A stretch of DNA of 64,000 nucleotides from Agrobacterium tumefaciens (GTDB taxonomy: Bacteria > Pseudomonadota > Alphaproteobacteria > Rhizobiales > Rhizobiaceae). Position numbers and translations under genes: made by a program. The stretch covers positions 1 to 64,000 of the forward strand of contig NZ_WJOK01000016.1 in the NCBI RefSeq assembly GCF_009649785.1, read 5' to 3'. Below are positions 53,468 to 62,962 of the stretch, piece after piece. Under the pieces are notes generated by a model. The model did no database searches and was not told where the DNA came from. It saw nothing but the letters and a program-made list of their open reading frames with translations. Position 1 is the first letter of the stretch. Every line of letters begins with the position of its first letter.

Positions 53468-54310
53468 TTAAGCGGTTATAGAGCTGTCGTTCCCACGGTC
53501 GAAACGTACGCGCATCAACGCCAAAGGTCGACAGTCTTGGCCGTTCAGGAAGACTTCATACCCTGAAGGCAGCTTCTTGAAGTTGATCTCCATCCATTCT
53601 CCGGGCTCTACATTACCCAGATAAACTACATTCCGTGAGGCGATCATCCCGGTATGCGTCTCTCCTGCTTGGAACAATCCCCGGTCAGCTAAAGCGCTGT
53701 AGCTCGGGAAATAAAGAAGTCTGGCGGCATTGAAGTCTGTCGCCGGGCAAGGCAGGACCATCTGTGTCTGTGACATCCCGGAGAGTTTAAAATGGTTGTT
53801 GCGAATGTCTCGCGTGGCGGCCGAGGCCATCTCGGCAACGCGACGAACCGCGAGGGGCGCCTCGGGCGGCATCGCTAGCGCTCGCGGGCTCCGCCGGACG
53901 ACAGATCGGTTGATCCCCGGTTCGGAACGTCCCACAAAGGTCGAGACCAAAATCATGCGGCCTACAGTATCGCCGCCAGCGGTGACGCGGATAAGTGACG
54001 CCAGACGCCCGTGGCCGACGCGGTAGAGATCCGCAGCCAGTGTCATCTCCCCGCCCAGATGGGGAAGATGAGGTCTTACGAGCTGCAAGCTGGTCGCACA
54101 AAAAGCCGCATAAAGTGGTGCGCCCTCTGAGCAAGTGAAAACAGCATCCCGCTGTCCCATGGCGCGCGCGATGAGCCGCCAGTGCAAATCACCGGCGCGT
54201 CGCTTGAGCCATTGCTCCGAAATGCCGCTGTAGCCCATTTCCGCCATTCCTAGCACGTGGCGTTCGATTAGCTCCGACCCCTCGTGCCTGGCGAGCTGAA
54301 CAGTGCTCAT
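53468..54310 (-). CDS. Pnap_2097/LnmK-like biosynthetic protein, last gene of the Nit1C operon
   Basis: A 280-residue protein starting at ATG 54310 (MSTVQLARHEGSEL), overlapping the flavoprotein stop as ATGA. It resembles the double-hotdog acyl-processing family around Pnap_2097 and LnmK: MGYSGISEQWLKRRAGDLHW near the N-terminus, then GGEMTLAADLYRVGHGRLAS, and VYLGNVEPGEWMEINF in the second half. LnmK is a bifunctional acyltransferase/decarboxylase acting on acyl carrier proteins. I do not recall this gene as a core Nit1C member, so it may be an accessory tailoring step. Confidence 0.6.
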   Translation of the reverse strand: MSTVQLARHEGSELIERHVLGMAEMGYSGISEQWLKRRAGDLHWRLIARAMGQRDAVFTCSEGAPLYAAFCATSLQLVRPHLPHLGGEMTLAADLYRVGHGRLASLIRVTAGGDTVGRMILVSTFVGRSEPGINRSVVRRSPRALAMPPEAPLAVRRVAEMASAATRDIRNNHFKLSGMSQTQMVLPCPATDFNAARLLYFPSYSALADRGLFQAGETHTGMIASRNVVYLGNVEPGEWMEINFKKLPSGYEVFLNGQDCRPLALMRVRFDRGNDSSITA

Positions 54311-55578
54311 GCAGCCAGCCTGTTCTTTTGGAGTGCTACTATTTGTTCGGCGAGATACCGGCTGTCCTCGTCGATGCCAAGAAATCGGCCGGAGCCCCAT
54401 GTGTTCAGCCAGCCAAGACCAATAAAATACAGACCAGGTGCATCGGTTACACCGCGACGGAACACCGGCTTGCCTCGCTGATCCAGGCAGTCGACCTTCA
54501 GCCACGAATAATCCGGACGGAAACCGATCGCCCAGATGATCGATTTTATGCCCGCCTCCGCCAAATCAACTTCGGTGATTTCTTGAACGGGACGCCAGAC
54601 CTTTTCAAATGGGGGCTCCTCTGGAGCATTAATTGCGTGCGTGGCGATCCAGGCATCGATCTGCTTGCGTATACCCAGGTAGCTCCGGTCAGCATCATCA
54701 AGGTTCTTCTCGAGGTCGGGCAGGAATGCCATCATCGTGCCCGAGGCACCCGCGACAGATCCGTACAGCCGCACCCCCTCCAGTGCATATTTGCGCAGAT
54801 CGATCTCCTTGCCGCCGTCGCGCCCGGACATGTAATGGTTGGTCTGGGTCAAGGCTTTGATGGGATCGGGATGGGTATCGATCGTGACGGCATACGTTCC
54901 TGCATCGTAAAGCCAGTCGGTTGCGTCGCGCCCGCGGTATTTGCGCGGGCTGCGCGGAGCGGGCCCTACCGCCAGGTGCACTGGACGACCTTCCAGATGA
55001 AAGTCGTCCATGATCTGCACGCCAGATTGCCCTGTGCCGACAATCAAGGTTCCGCCATCTGGTAGTTGCGACGGACGCCGGTAATCGCGCGAGTGCATCT
55101 GTAGGATAGTGGCGTCCAGATCTGCTGCGTAGGACGGCACGATTGGATTGTCGTACCCACCTGTCGCAACCACAACCTGGTCCGCAGTCAAGTTGCCAGA
55201 GCTAGTCTCGATCCAGTATCCACCACTGTCGCGAGGCGAGACATGCGTGACGTCCACCCCTTCGCGGATCGGTGGGCTGAAGCTTTCTGCAAAGCCATCC
55301 AGATAGTCTACGATTTCTTGCCTGAGCATGAAGCCATTCGGATCCGCTCCCTTATAGTGCCAGCCGGGCAGCCGGCACTGCCAGTTTGGTGTGACCAGAC
55401 AGAAACTGTCCCAGCGATTGTTGCGCCAGCTTTCGAACTTTCGGTGGCGCTCGAGAACGATATGCTCGATCCCTTCCTGCATCAGATACCAACTGACAGA
55501 AAGACCAGCCTGGCCGCCTCCGATGATGAGAACTGGTACGTGTGGTACAGTGGCGTCGGTCATAACGAACCCTTTCAT
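54307..55578 (-). CDS. nitH: Nit1C flavin-dependent oxidoreductase (NitH; MSMEG_0569 family)
   Basis: A 423-residue FAD/NADPH monooxygenase-like protein. FAD motif GGGQAGLSVSW near residue 20, a second nucleotide motif GTGQSGVQIMDD in the middle, and an ATG-type motif VVVATGGYDNP. The start is coupled to nitG (ATGA); ATG 55563 behind AAAGGG is the alternative. In Nit1C clusters this enzyme is thought to oxidise an N-containing intermediate, but its reaction is not established. Confidence 0.85.
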   Translation of the reverse strand: MKGFVMTDATVPHVPVLIIGGGQAGLSVSWYLMQEGIEHIVLERHRKFESWRNNRWDSFCLVTPNWQCRLPGWHYKGADPNGFMLRQEIVDYLDGFAESFSPPIREGVDVTHVSPRDSGGYWIETSSGNLTADQVVVATGGYDNPIVPSYAADLDATILQMHSRDYRRPSQLPDGGTLIVGTGQSGVQIMDDFHLEGRPVHLAVGPAPRSPRKYRGRDATDWLYDAGTYAVTIDTHPDPIKALTQTNHYMSGRDGGKEIDLRKYALEGVRLYGSVAGASGTMMAFLPDLEKNLDDADRSYLGIRKQIDAWIATHAINAPEEPPFEKVWRPVQEITEVDLAEAGIKSIIWAIGFRPDYSWLKVDCLDQRGKPVFRRGVTDAPGLYFIGLGWLNTWGSGRFLGIDEDSRYLAEQIVALQKNRLAA

Positions 55579-55853
55579 GACATCGAGAGGCAGGTGACCT
55601 TGGCGTCAGCCGGCTGAGCGGCAGCTGTCGTTTCGATCTTTGCCAGTTGGTCGAGTGCGGATGAGCAGGCGAAGCCGAATTTCGCCGCGACGCGGTCTGA
55701 TGCCTCGTTCAGCCCGGTGCGGGCACGTTCGACAAATTCAGTCAGCGGATAGGTGCACCCGGCTTCGAGATGGTGCGTTATGGCGGTCGAGGGCGAGTAG
55801 CAGCTCTCCTCCGTCCCATCAGGCCATCGGATTGTAAAGCGTACTTCAGGCAT
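55575..55853 (-). CDS. nitG: Nit1C small protein (NitG; MSMEG_0570 family)
   Basis: A 92-residue protein beginning MPEVRFTIRWPDGTEESCYS, then the conserved HHLEAGCTYPLTEFVERA. Family members are called nitrogen-starvation-response proteins; the function is unknown. Two conserved-looking Cys residues (C18, C33) could be functional. It overlaps nitF by 8 bases and nitH by 4, fixing its place in the operon. Confidence 0.8.
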   Translation of the reverse strand: MPEVRFTIRWPDGTEESCYSPSTAITHHLEAGCTYPLTEFVERARTGLNEASDRVAAKFGFACSSALDQLAKIETTAAAQPADAKVTCLSMS

Positions 55854-56817
55854 GGGCTATCTCCTTTGCAAGCGCGATATAGGGGGCTGCCGCGTAGTCC
55901 CAGAACGTTGCCCTGGCGCCACCGCTCGTCAAATCGATCCGGGAGCTGTCCGTTGCGTGACCGATGGCAGATGCGCTGATGTCCCGAGCACCAAATACTG
56001 AGCAGACCTCGTTTGCACGTTCCCGCCGAACTGAAAGGAGGAAGCCAAAACTCGGAAATGTGCGCAGCCAGCGGTCGACTGCAACACCCCGCGGAAGCGA
56101 AATGTCAGCAAGCTCGATGTCAAACCCGCAGCGGGAGGATTCAGCTAACATAAGCGCGGTGCCGACAATGCCGCCCTGGCTGATGTCTTTTCCGGCATCC
56201 ACCAGACCAGCCTCGGCGAGCTCCGGCAGGATCTCGTAGTCGCTACGCAGTCGTTCATGAGGTGCATCAAGGGCCGCGCACCAGTTGTCGAAGCTCGGCC
56301 GGTAATGCCCGCGATGATCGACAGCTGCGATAAGCACATCTCCAGGGGCGGCCGCAAAGCTGGAAATCAGCCTCTTTGCACGTCCCGTGACGGAAACGGC
56401 AAGATTGAGATCTTTGCTGCGGAGGTTGGTATGCCCGCCGACGATCGGCACGCCGTAGGCCATCGCTGCGTCGCGAAGGCCGGCAAGCAGGGGCTCGGCG
56501 GATGCTGTATCCGGAGCCCACACGGTGTCGAGCAGTGCGGTCGGGCGTCCTCCCATCGCTGCGATGTCCGAAAGGTTCACCATTACACCGCACCAGCCGG
56601 CAAACCACGGATCGTCCTGCACGAACTGCGGCATAAAACCTTCGCCCGCCAGCAGATCCCAGGTGCCGTCCATGGCTCGGATTGCTGCGGCATCGTCGCC
56701 GGGCATTCCTGGTGCTCCAGCAGACAATGAGAGCGCCCGCGTCGTGCCTGCTATGTCAAGTTTGCTGCGAATAGACGGGTGAGCTGCGAGTGCTGCCGCC
56801 AATGCATGGACATCCAT
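55846..56817 (-). CDS. nitF: Nit1C AIR-synthase-like ATP-binding protein (NitF; MSMEG_0567/sll0787 family)
   Basis: A 323-residue PurM-type protein starting at ATG 56817, one base overlapping the upstream stop and preceded by GGAGG. PurM traits: PGDDAAAIR (nucleotide loop), VMVNLSDIAAMGG, PIVGGHTNLRSKDLNLAVSVTG and DISQGGIVGTALMLAESS. AIR-synthase relatives activate an amide or carbonyl oxygen by ATP, and some supply SelD- or HypE-like steps. HypE, a relative, makes a nitrile, which fits a nitrile-handling cluster; this is inference. Confidence 0.85.
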   Translation of the reverse strand: MDVHALAAALAAHPSIRSKLDIAGTTRALSLSAGAPGMPGDDAAAIRAMDGTWDLLAGEGFMPQFVQDDPWFAGWCGVMVNLSDIAAMGGRPTALLDTVWAPDTASAEPLLAGLRDAAMAYGVPIVGGHTNLRSKDLNLAVSVTGRAKRLISSFAAAPGDVLIAAVDHRGHYRPSFDNWCAALDAPHERLRSDYEILPELAEAGLVDAGKDISQGGIVGTALMLAESSRCGFDIELADISLPRGVAVDRWLRTFPSFGFLLSVRRERANEVCSVFGARDISASAIGHATDSSRIDLTSGGARATFWDYAAAPYIALAKEIAHA

Positions 56818-57356
56818 CACGACCTCCTTGCTCTAGTCGACCAGCCGGTGGCCGGGTCACATGGCGGGGGATAATGGTCGAGTGAAGCCAGCATGTGCAT
56901 GTGCCGCACGCCATGCAGGTCGATCTCTCCTTGCGGCTCCCAATGCAGCCGGCGAAAAAGAGGTACGTTCTGAAGCTGGACATGGGCGTGAAATTCTAGG
57001 CATCCGATGCCGTTGGCGGTGCTTACCGCAAGCCTGATCAGCTCCGCACCCAGCCGACCAACTCTACGGTATGCAGGGGCGACCGCGAGCCGCGATCCCC
57101 ACCAGATGCCGGGCGCGGGTTTGTGGATGCGGACCGTTCCCACGACCTCCGCAGGCTCGGCCGCCAACGTGGCGATTGCCGCAAGGGGGATGGCACGAGC
57201 GTCGATTTCGTCGTGGTCGCTGCCGACGAAGATGCGCTGTTCCTCCACAAACACCTGGTGTCGGAGACGAGATACCCCTTGAAGTTCCCAGGTTTCGGTT
57301 GCTGCCCGGATGATGAATTCAGGGCAGATGAAGGTGGAGTGATCCATGAGGCTCAT
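56817..57356 (-). CDS. nitE: Nit1C GNAT acetyltransferase (NitE)
   Basis: A 179-residue protein. FRHQVFVEEQRIF-type start (SRLRHQVFVEEQRIF), VVGTVRIHKPAPGIWWGSRL, then the acetyl-CoA loop LAVAPAYRRVGRLGAELIRL typical of GNAT (V-x-P-x-Y-R-x-x-G). It starts as ATGA overlap with the radical SAM stop. N-acetylation of an amino compound in the pathway is the expected role. Confidence 0.83.
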   Translation of the reverse strand: MSLMDHSTFICPEFIIRAATETWELQGVSRLRHQVFVEEQRIFVGSDHDEIDARAIPLAAIATLAAEPAEVVGTVRIHKPAPGIWWGSRLAVAPAYRRVGRLGAELIRLAVSTANGIGCLEFHAHVQLQNVPLFRRLHWEPQGEIDLHGVRHMHMLASLDHYPPPCDPATGWSTRARRS

Positions 57357-58471
57357 GCCGGGATCCTCAGTTTCTCGTAAGTTGAGAGCGCCGAGCACGC
57401 ACCGCATTTTCCGCAACCGGCCTTGATATCCGAGGCCTTAAGTCCGCCGTCGATGATGATCTGCGACAGGGGAGCCAGGATGGAGGCCATGAAATCGGAT
57501 TTCGGTGCGGGGTGACTTTCTAGCGGCGTGCCTGAGATAGGCACGAACGGGACGACAAATGGGTAGACGCCCATTGCGACCAATCGCGCGGACATATCTA
57601 GGATCGCTTCGCGCGTATCGCCCAGACCGGCGAGGATGTAGGTCGAGACCTGACCCCGCCCAAACACTCTGACTGCGGCCTCAAAGCTGGAAAAGTATTT
57701 TTCAAGCGGAACGCTTGCCTTGCCAGGCATGATCCGATCGCGGACTTCAGGTGTCACCGCTTCAAGGTGCATCCCCAATGCGTCTGCACCCGCGTTCTTC
57801 ATTCGCTCATGCCAGATATCGTCTTCCGGAGGCTCGCATTGCACCTGAATCGGCAGGTCGACGACGGCCTTAACCGCGCGCGCACTCTCTGCCAAAACAG
57901 CAGCACCGCGGTCCTTGCCCGAAGGTGTGCCAGTGGTCATCACCATGTGCTTGACGCCGTCGAGTTCGACGGCAGCCTTTGCGACCTCTGCCAGTTGCGC
58001 GGGAGTTTTGTGCGCGACAGTCCGGCCGGCGGCAAGGCTTTGGCCGATCGAACAGAACTGACAGGTCTTCTTGCGGCTTTCATAACGAATGCAGGTCTGC
58101 AGAATGGTCGTGGCAAGTACGTCGCGCGAATGAAGAACTGCGATCTTGTTGTACGGAATGCCGTCTGCCGTGATCAGATCGTAAAAACGCGGCCGATTGG
58201 GAAATCGAATTCGCGCGACTTCTGATCCTTCCCTGGTGATGCGCGCGCGGCCCTCGGCATCGGGCGCTTCCACGAGATAGGGACTGTCGAATGCGGGTGC
58301 GGTATGTACCGGCACCATCACGGTTGTGTCTCCGAAATTGACCGCTTTATGGTCGGAAGGACCTGCGCCACCGCGCCTGCTCTCGTGGCCGGCACGCGGA
58401 TCGACGAGACGCATTCCTCGTGTCTGGAGGTCGTTGATGAGTTCCGGATCTATCGATGGCAGCTCACGCAT
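57353..58471 (-). CDS. nitD: Nit1C radical SAM protein (NitD; MSMEG_0568 family)
   Basis: A 372-residue protein starting at ATG 58471 with AGGAGG, 8 bases inside the nitrilase gene. The presumed SAM-cluster cysteines are C127, C137 and C140 ([14 protein letters not shown]), spaced CX9CX2C rather than CX3CX2C. A C-terminal [10 protein letters not shown] (CxxCxxC) may hold a second cluster. [10 protein letters not shown] and [12 protein letters not shown] fit the barrel. The family is a conserved Nit1C member of unknown reaction. Confidence 0.85.
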   Translation of the reverse strand: MRELPSIDPELINDLQTRGMRLVDPRAGHESRRGGAGPSDHKAVNFGDTTVMVPVHTAPAFDSPYLVEAPDAEGRARITREGSEVARIRFPNRPRFYDLITADGIPYNKIAVLHSRDVLATTILQTCIRYESRKKTCQFCSIGQSLAAGRTVAHKTPAQLAEVAKAAVELDGVKHMVMTTGTPSGKDRGAAVLAESARAVKAVVDLPIQVQCEPPEDDIWHERMKNAGADALGMHLEAVTPEVRDRIMPGKASVPLEKYFSSFEAAVRVFGRGQVSTYILAGLGDTREAILDMSARLVAMGVYPFVVPFVPISGTPLESHPAPKSDFMASILAPLSQIIIDGGLKASDIKAGCGKCGACSALSTYEKLRIPA

Positions 58472-59453
58472 CCTGAACCTCCTCAAATAGCTTGTCTTGC
58501 TCCGCATCGGGAAAATCGCCTGAAAGGCCGACCTGCTCGCGTGCGCGTGCGGGCGTCGTGTCATGGACAAGGTGCAGCAGTTCAGGCCGAGCATAGTGTC
58601 CGACCGAATCCATCATCCGCTTGCGCTTGGTAATGAGCCGCATGTCCAGATCGCCGACCAGGATGCCTTCGCCCGAGGTCAGCGGCGGTACGACATGGCG
58701 TCCTTCCGGCGTGATGATGCAGGTCATGCAGCCATCGCGCAGCCCCTTTTGCAAGGCGGGGTCCGGATGAATAGATGCGATCTGCTCCTCGCTCAGCCAG
58801 CCGGTGGCATTGACCACGAAACAGCCCGATTCCAATGCGTGGTGGCGCATGGTGACTTCGATTTGCTCGCCGAATATCGGGCCGACCAGTGAGCCCGGGA
58901 AATGAGAGGCGTGAATTTCCTCATGCTGGGCCATCAAAGTATAGCGGGCCAGAGGATTGTAATGCTCCCAGCATGCCAGGGCACCCACGCGACCGACGGC
59001 AGTGTCGACAACCTTCAAGCCGGCGCCATCGCCTTGGCCCCAGATCATCCGTTCGTGATAGGTCGGCGTGATCTTGCGACGCTTGAGTTTCAGGCTGCCA
59101 TCCGCGTCGAAGATCAGCTGAGTGTTATAGAGCGAGCCGTGGTCGCGCTCATTGACGCCAAGGACGATAACCGCACTGCGTTTGCGCGCGGCGTCCGCGA
59201 CGGCCCGTGTTTCTGCTGATGGTACCGTGACTGCTTCCTCATAAAGCCGAAGATGCTCAGGGCCTTGCTGGACAGGTGGCAGAACGAAGCTGAAATAGGG
59301 ATACCAGGGCACGAAGGTCTCGGGAAATACGATCAGCTCGGCGCCTTTGTCCGCAGCTTCGGCGATTGCATTGAGGACCCGCTCGACGGTGCCGGCGCGT
59401 GACGTCAGGTCGGGCGCGATCTGGACTGCTGCGGCACGTACTGTTTTGGGCAT
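58464..59453 (-). CDS. nitC: Nit1C nitrilase (Nit6803-like)
   Basis: A 329-residue nitrilase with the complete catalytic triad: E45 in [15 protein letters not shown]127 in [12 protein letters not shown] and C161 in [11 protein letters not shown]. Length and motifs match clade-1 nitrilases such as Synechocystis Nit6803. In Pseudomonas pseudoalcaligenes the homologous NitC handles 3-cyanoalanine during cyanide assimilation. Second gene of the operon, after nitB and a hairpin (59485-59510). Confidence 0.9.
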   Translation of the reverse strand: MPKTVRAAAVQIAPDLTSRAGTVERVLNAIAEAADKGAELIVFPETFVPWYPYFSFVLPPVQQGPEHLRLYEEAVTVPSAETRAVADAARKRSAVIVLGVNERDHGSLYNTQLIFDADGSLKLKRRKITPTYHERMIWGQGDGAGLKVVDTAVGRVGALACWEHYNPLARYTLMAQHEEIHASHFPGSLVGPIFGEQIEVTMRHHALESGCFVVNATGWLSEEQIASIHPDPALQKGLRDGCMTCIITPEGRHVVPPLTSGEGILVGDLDMRLITKRKRMMDSVGHYARPELLHLVHDTTPARAREQVGLSGDFPDAEQDKLFEEVQDA

Positions 59454-59484
59454 GACTGGCTCCTTTGAATAACCTGAAACGGCG

Positions 59485-59510
59485 CACCCCGTTCACTGCC
59501 GAACGGGGTG
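59485..59510 (-). other. Intercistronic stem-loop between nitB and nitC
   Basis: CACCCCGTTC (59485-59494) and GAACGGGGTG (59501-59510) are exact inverted copies with a 6-base loop, in the only real gap of the nit operon (68 bases). No T-run follows. It may protect or partly terminate the nitB message so that NitB is made in excess. Confidence 0.7.
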
Positions 59511-59521
59511 TTGAGGTCAAA

Positions 59522-60004
59522 TCAGACGGTCCATGTGTCGATGATCAGGGCGTTGGCCTTTTTGTGCAGAAGCACGCAGTCCAGGACGTCCTGAGGCAGG
59601 ATCGGGATGATGCCGGGGATCAGAGCCGGTTCGCCGTGCCCATAAAGGGCCTGCAGAGCGAAACGACACGCATAGACCTTTCCGCCTTCCTTCATGAAGC
59701 GCTCAAGGTTCTTGTTGAAGTTCAGATGGCCCGGGAACGCTTCATCCCCGAGCTTGGGGAAACCTCGCTGGATCCCCAGTGTGACGCCCGGCCCGTAAAG
59801 AAGGATCGAAGTCTCATAGCCTTTCCGCTGCAGGCGAATGGCGTTGAGAATGTTCACAAGCCCGATAGAGCCTTCGAACGCCACGGTGTGGAAGGTAACA
59901 AGCGCCTTTTCACCAGGATCGGCTTTTACGTCCTCAAAAACCTTGGACTCGTAGTCGACAAAGAAGTCACCATCCTTGTGCGGCGGCTGCGTTACTTCAG
60001 GCAT
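59522..60004 (-). CDS. nitB: Nit1C first protein (NitB; MSMEG_0572/Sll0783 family)
   Basis: A 160-residue protein with a DsrE-like alternating alpha/beta pattern: [20 protein letters not shown], then [18 protein letters not shown] and [16 protein letters not shown]. The family is called nitrogen-starvation-response in Nit1C clusters; one cysteine (YACRFAL) sits where DsrE-fold proteins often have a reactive Cys. GGAGAT precedes the start. First gene of the operon, divergent from the MocR-type regulator. Confidence 0.82.
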   Translation of the reverse strand: MPEVTQPPHKDGDFFVDYESKVFEDVKADPGEKALVTFHTVAFEGSIGLVNILNAIRLQRKGYETSILLYGPGVTLGIQRGFPKLGDEAFPGHLNFNKNLERFMKEGGKVYACRFALQALYGHGEPALIPGIIPILPQDVLDCVLLHKKANALIIDTWTV

Positions 60005-60051
60005 GTCTGCATCTCCTTATGCGGGGTTGATGCAGAAACGATACGAACGAA

Positions 60052-60233
60052 ATTGTATGAATCAATAGTCAGTTTATTATGCATACAATAATTCTTTGAT
60101 GAAACGTAATTCTGCACATTGGACATACGTTGTGCTCAAATAATAGCTTGAAAATCAGCTTTTATGCTCAATTCATGATCAAGGATTCGTTGTCAAATCA
60201 ACACTTGAATCCGCGTCGTGTTATCCATACAAT
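60052..60233. promoter_or_regulatory. ATTGTATG/CATACAAT sites in the nit-mocR divergent region
   Basis: ATTGTATG (60052-60059), CATACAAT (60082-60089) and CATACAAT (60226-60233) are exact copies of one octamer in both orientations. The first two form an inverted pair close to nitB; the third lies 31 bases before the regulator's ATG. GntR/MocR proteins often bind such paired or direct octamers. The 245-base divergent region contains no gene. Confidence 0.6.
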
Positions 60234-60264
60234 GTGAAACAATCTATATTTGAGGTATGGTGAA

Positions 60265-61635
60265 ATGTTGAAGTGGCTCCCTGAACTTCGTCCTGACGGC
60301 AAGCCTCGTTATCTTCAGATTGCGGACGCGATCGAACTGGCGATAAAACGAGGAGATATCGCCGCTGGTGATCGATTGCCGCCACAACGCAGGCTCGCCG
60401 AGCGTCTCAAGATTGACTTTACGACAGTCAGCCGCGCCTACGCCGAGGCGCATTCCAGACGTCTCGTGGAGAGCCACGTCGGAAGAGGTACCTTTGCACT
60501 CGGCCGCCCGAAAGAGGAGCATCGTATCGATCCGCGCCGCGCAGGGGACGAGGATCTGTCGATGAACATGCCTCCCGAGCCGCAGGACCCGGATCTCGTG
60601 GCGAGAATGCAGGAAGGGCTGCAGACTGTTTCAGCAAACCTTATTTCCCTTCTCCGCTACCAGTCGACGACCGGCGGAGAGCAGGATAAGGCCGCGGCAT
60701 CTTCATGGCTGTCAAAAAGGGGAATGGTGCCAAGTCTCGAGCGGATAGCGATCACCCCGGGAGCGCACGCGACGATGACAGCGCTTCTTTCGACGATGAC
60801 CAGACCGGGCGATGTCATCCTGTGCGAGGCGGTGACGTATCCCGGTTTGCGGGCGATCGCAGCCCGTATGGGATTGCAACTCGTCGGAATTGCGATGGAC
60901 GCTTCCGGCGTTCTGGCCGATGCGCTTGACGCGGCTATCCATTTACATCAACCGAAAGCGTTGTATCTCAATCCTACGGTCCATAATCCAACGACGCTGA
61001 CCATCCCGCGCGAGCGGCGCATGGAGATCGCCGAGGTTATCCTTCGGCATAGACTGCCTTTGATAGAGGATGATGCATACGGCTTCATTCCCGCAACGGC
61101 GCCCGTACCTTTTGCTACGCTTGCTCCCGACCTCACCTGGCATATCGGGGGGCTGGCCAAATGCCTGGGCGCAGGCCTGCGCCTCGCTTATACAGTTTCC
61201 CCTAACTCCAGAGCCGCCTATTCCCTTGCCCAGGCAATGCGAGCCAGCGCCGTCATGCCTTCGCCAATTTGCATGGCGCTGGCGACACGGTGGATCGAGG
61301 ATGGGACAGCCGACGCGATCCGCCGGTTTGTCCGGGCGGAAAGCGCTGTTCGTCACGAGATAGCGGTTGATACTCTTTCTGGCTTGGACATCAAAGGTGA
61401 GCCGGAGGCCTTCAACATTTGGCTGAAGCTGCCAACGGGGGCGAGCAGGGCGGAACTGATGGGGCGCATGGCAGGGCGCCATATTGGCTTAATGCCGTCG
61501 GACGCATTTACCGTTCTCGGCACACCTGACGAGCATGTCCGGGTATGCCTCGGCGGCGTCATCAATCGCGAACAACTGCGCGCAGGGCTGCTTTTTATGG
61601 CGAATTCGCTTTCCGGCTCCGGCTGGATGGGCTGA
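60265..61635 (+). CDS. MocR-type (GntR-HTH plus aminotransferase-fold) regulator of the nit operon
   Basis: A 456-residue protein starting at ATG 60265, with GAGGT upstream; a TTG at 60250 is less likely. The N-terminal GntR winged helix is QIADAIELAIKRGDIAAGDR, LPPQRRLAERLKIDFTTVSR. The remainder is the class I aminotransferase fold with DDAYGFIP and the PLP-lysine region GGLAKCLGAGLRLAY. Such regulators bind PLP and sense an amino compound. Divergent position and shared octamers make it the likely controller of nitB-nitH. Confidence 0.85.
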   Translation: MLKWLPELRPDGKPRYLQIADAIELAIKRGDIAAGDRLPPQRRLAERLKIDFTTVSRAYAEAHSRRLVESHVGRGTFALGRPKEEHRIDPRRAGDEDLSMNMPPEPQDPDLVARMQEGLQTVSANLISLLRYQSTTGGEQDKAAASSWLSKRGMVPSLERIAITPGAHATMTALLSTMTRPGDVILCEAVTYPGLRAIAARMGLQLVGIAMDASGVLADALDAAIHLHQPKALYLNPTVHNPTTLTIPRERRMEIAEVILRHRLPLIEDDAYGFIPATAPVPFATLAPDLTWHIGGLAKCLGAGLRLAYTVSPNSRAAYSLAQAMRASAVMPSPICMALATRWIEDGTADAIRRFVRAESAVRHEIAVDTLSGLDIKGEPEAFNIWLKLPTGASRAELMGRMAGRHIGLMPSDAFTVLGTPDEHVRVCLGGVINREQLRAGLLFMANSLSGSGWMG

Positions 61636-61923
61636 CGGTGCACGTCAGCCTCCTTCAATATGAAACAATTGGTGGAAAATGTTCGTTTCGGTCTGAATGG
61701 TCATATGGTCACGTCCCAAAACTGTAGCGATGGCGTTCGGCCGCCGAACGTGTGATGCCGGGAGTCCTGCAACGTCTTCCGCTTCCAAGCCGTTCGACCA
61801 CGCACGGCACCGGCTTGCCCGCGTGGCTGTTGCGAGGTGCCAGATGCGTGGCCTGGTTGACAACCGAGATTAGGTCGCCAGGTTTCTCGGATCGGCCGAG
61901 ACCCGATCATAGAAATTTCTGGA

Positions 61924-62346
61924 TCACCGCGGATCCCAAGAAAACTCCATCCGACATCCTCCCGGTTCGTAGATCATGAAGTGGATTTTTGGCCCGGTGC
62001 CAGAAGCTTCTGGACTAAATTCAATACGAACATCGGGCCACTCTCTGGTCTTGTCGTAGAGCAGATGAAGGTCCTCGAGGGTCCGCACTTTCAGTGCAAG
62101 ATGATGAAGCCCGACATTTTGGTGACGGTCGAAACCTTGGCTGTGAGATTGATCTTTGATCTGCCAAAGTGTCACTTTGAGGTGGCCGTCTGTAACGAAT
62201 GCCGCTGGATAGTCGGGCTTTTCGCCGAATAACCTCCAGCCGAGGCAGTTCGTGAAGAAAGCGAGGGAAGCGCTCAAGTTCATAACGGTTAGCCCGATGT
62301 GATCTACGCCGGTTGTTATGCTTACCGTTGGACTGACATCGCCCAT
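61924..62346 (-). CDS. VOC-superfamily protein (glyoxalase fold)
   Basis: A 140-residue protein: TGVDHIGLTVMNLSASLAFF, VGLHHLALKVRTLEDLHLLY and EPGGCRMEFSWDPR. The metal ligands are probably His in VDHIG, His in LHHLA and Glu in MEFS. AAAAGGAGA stands before the ATG. The 288 bases to the MocR gene hold only a small inverted repeat (CGTTCGG-ccg-CCGAACG, 61734-61750). Confidence 0.78.
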   Translation of the reverse strand: MGDVSPTVSITTGVDHIGLTVMNLSASLAFFTNCLGWRLFGEKPDYPAAFVTDGHLKVTLWQIKDQSHSQGFDRHQNVGLHHLALKVRTLEDLHLLYDKTREWPDVRIEFSPEASGTGPKIHFMIYEPGGCRMEFSWDPR

Positions 62347-62962
62347 CTAAAATCTCCTTTTGCTGGCAGCGTTATCATGAGTACTTAGAACCTGGGCTTC
62401 GGACCGGGTGGGTTTAGCTTCCCAGTGTGGTGGTCTGGACGCTTCGGCACGGCCTCGGGTCATCGTTTGGGCCCTCGGCCCATTGATCAGTAATCCGGAT
62501 AGCACCTGGATTTATAGAAGCTTTCTCTCCTAATTTAGCTGTTCGAAGAGCACCATGACCATATCGGCGACTAGCGAAGCGCTTAAGCGCGATGCGGTTC
62601 GTCAGATCATGGAGCGATGCTATCCGGTTGGATACAATCCGCAGCGACGCGGGGTCAGTCGCCATTCACCTTCCCATGTCTACTCTTTCGTGTCCGAGCG
62701 CGGTGCTGTTTCCGCAGAAATGTGGTGGTTGCACGAACAGTATCTTCCTGGGTCTTCACCCCTTTCGCCACCAAAACCATCGCCCACCGCGCCTGGTAGT
62801 CTCTGAGTGGCGGATGCCCAGGCGCTGCTGAGATCTGCCGAAATATACCAGCGCGCGGCCGAACGCTTTGCCAGCACTAGTCTGGCCACTTTAACGCCGC
62901 CGCCGTCGGTTCGCGACCACAAACGTCCGTCGGAAAAAATTCGCAGCGCCTCAAAAAAATCG

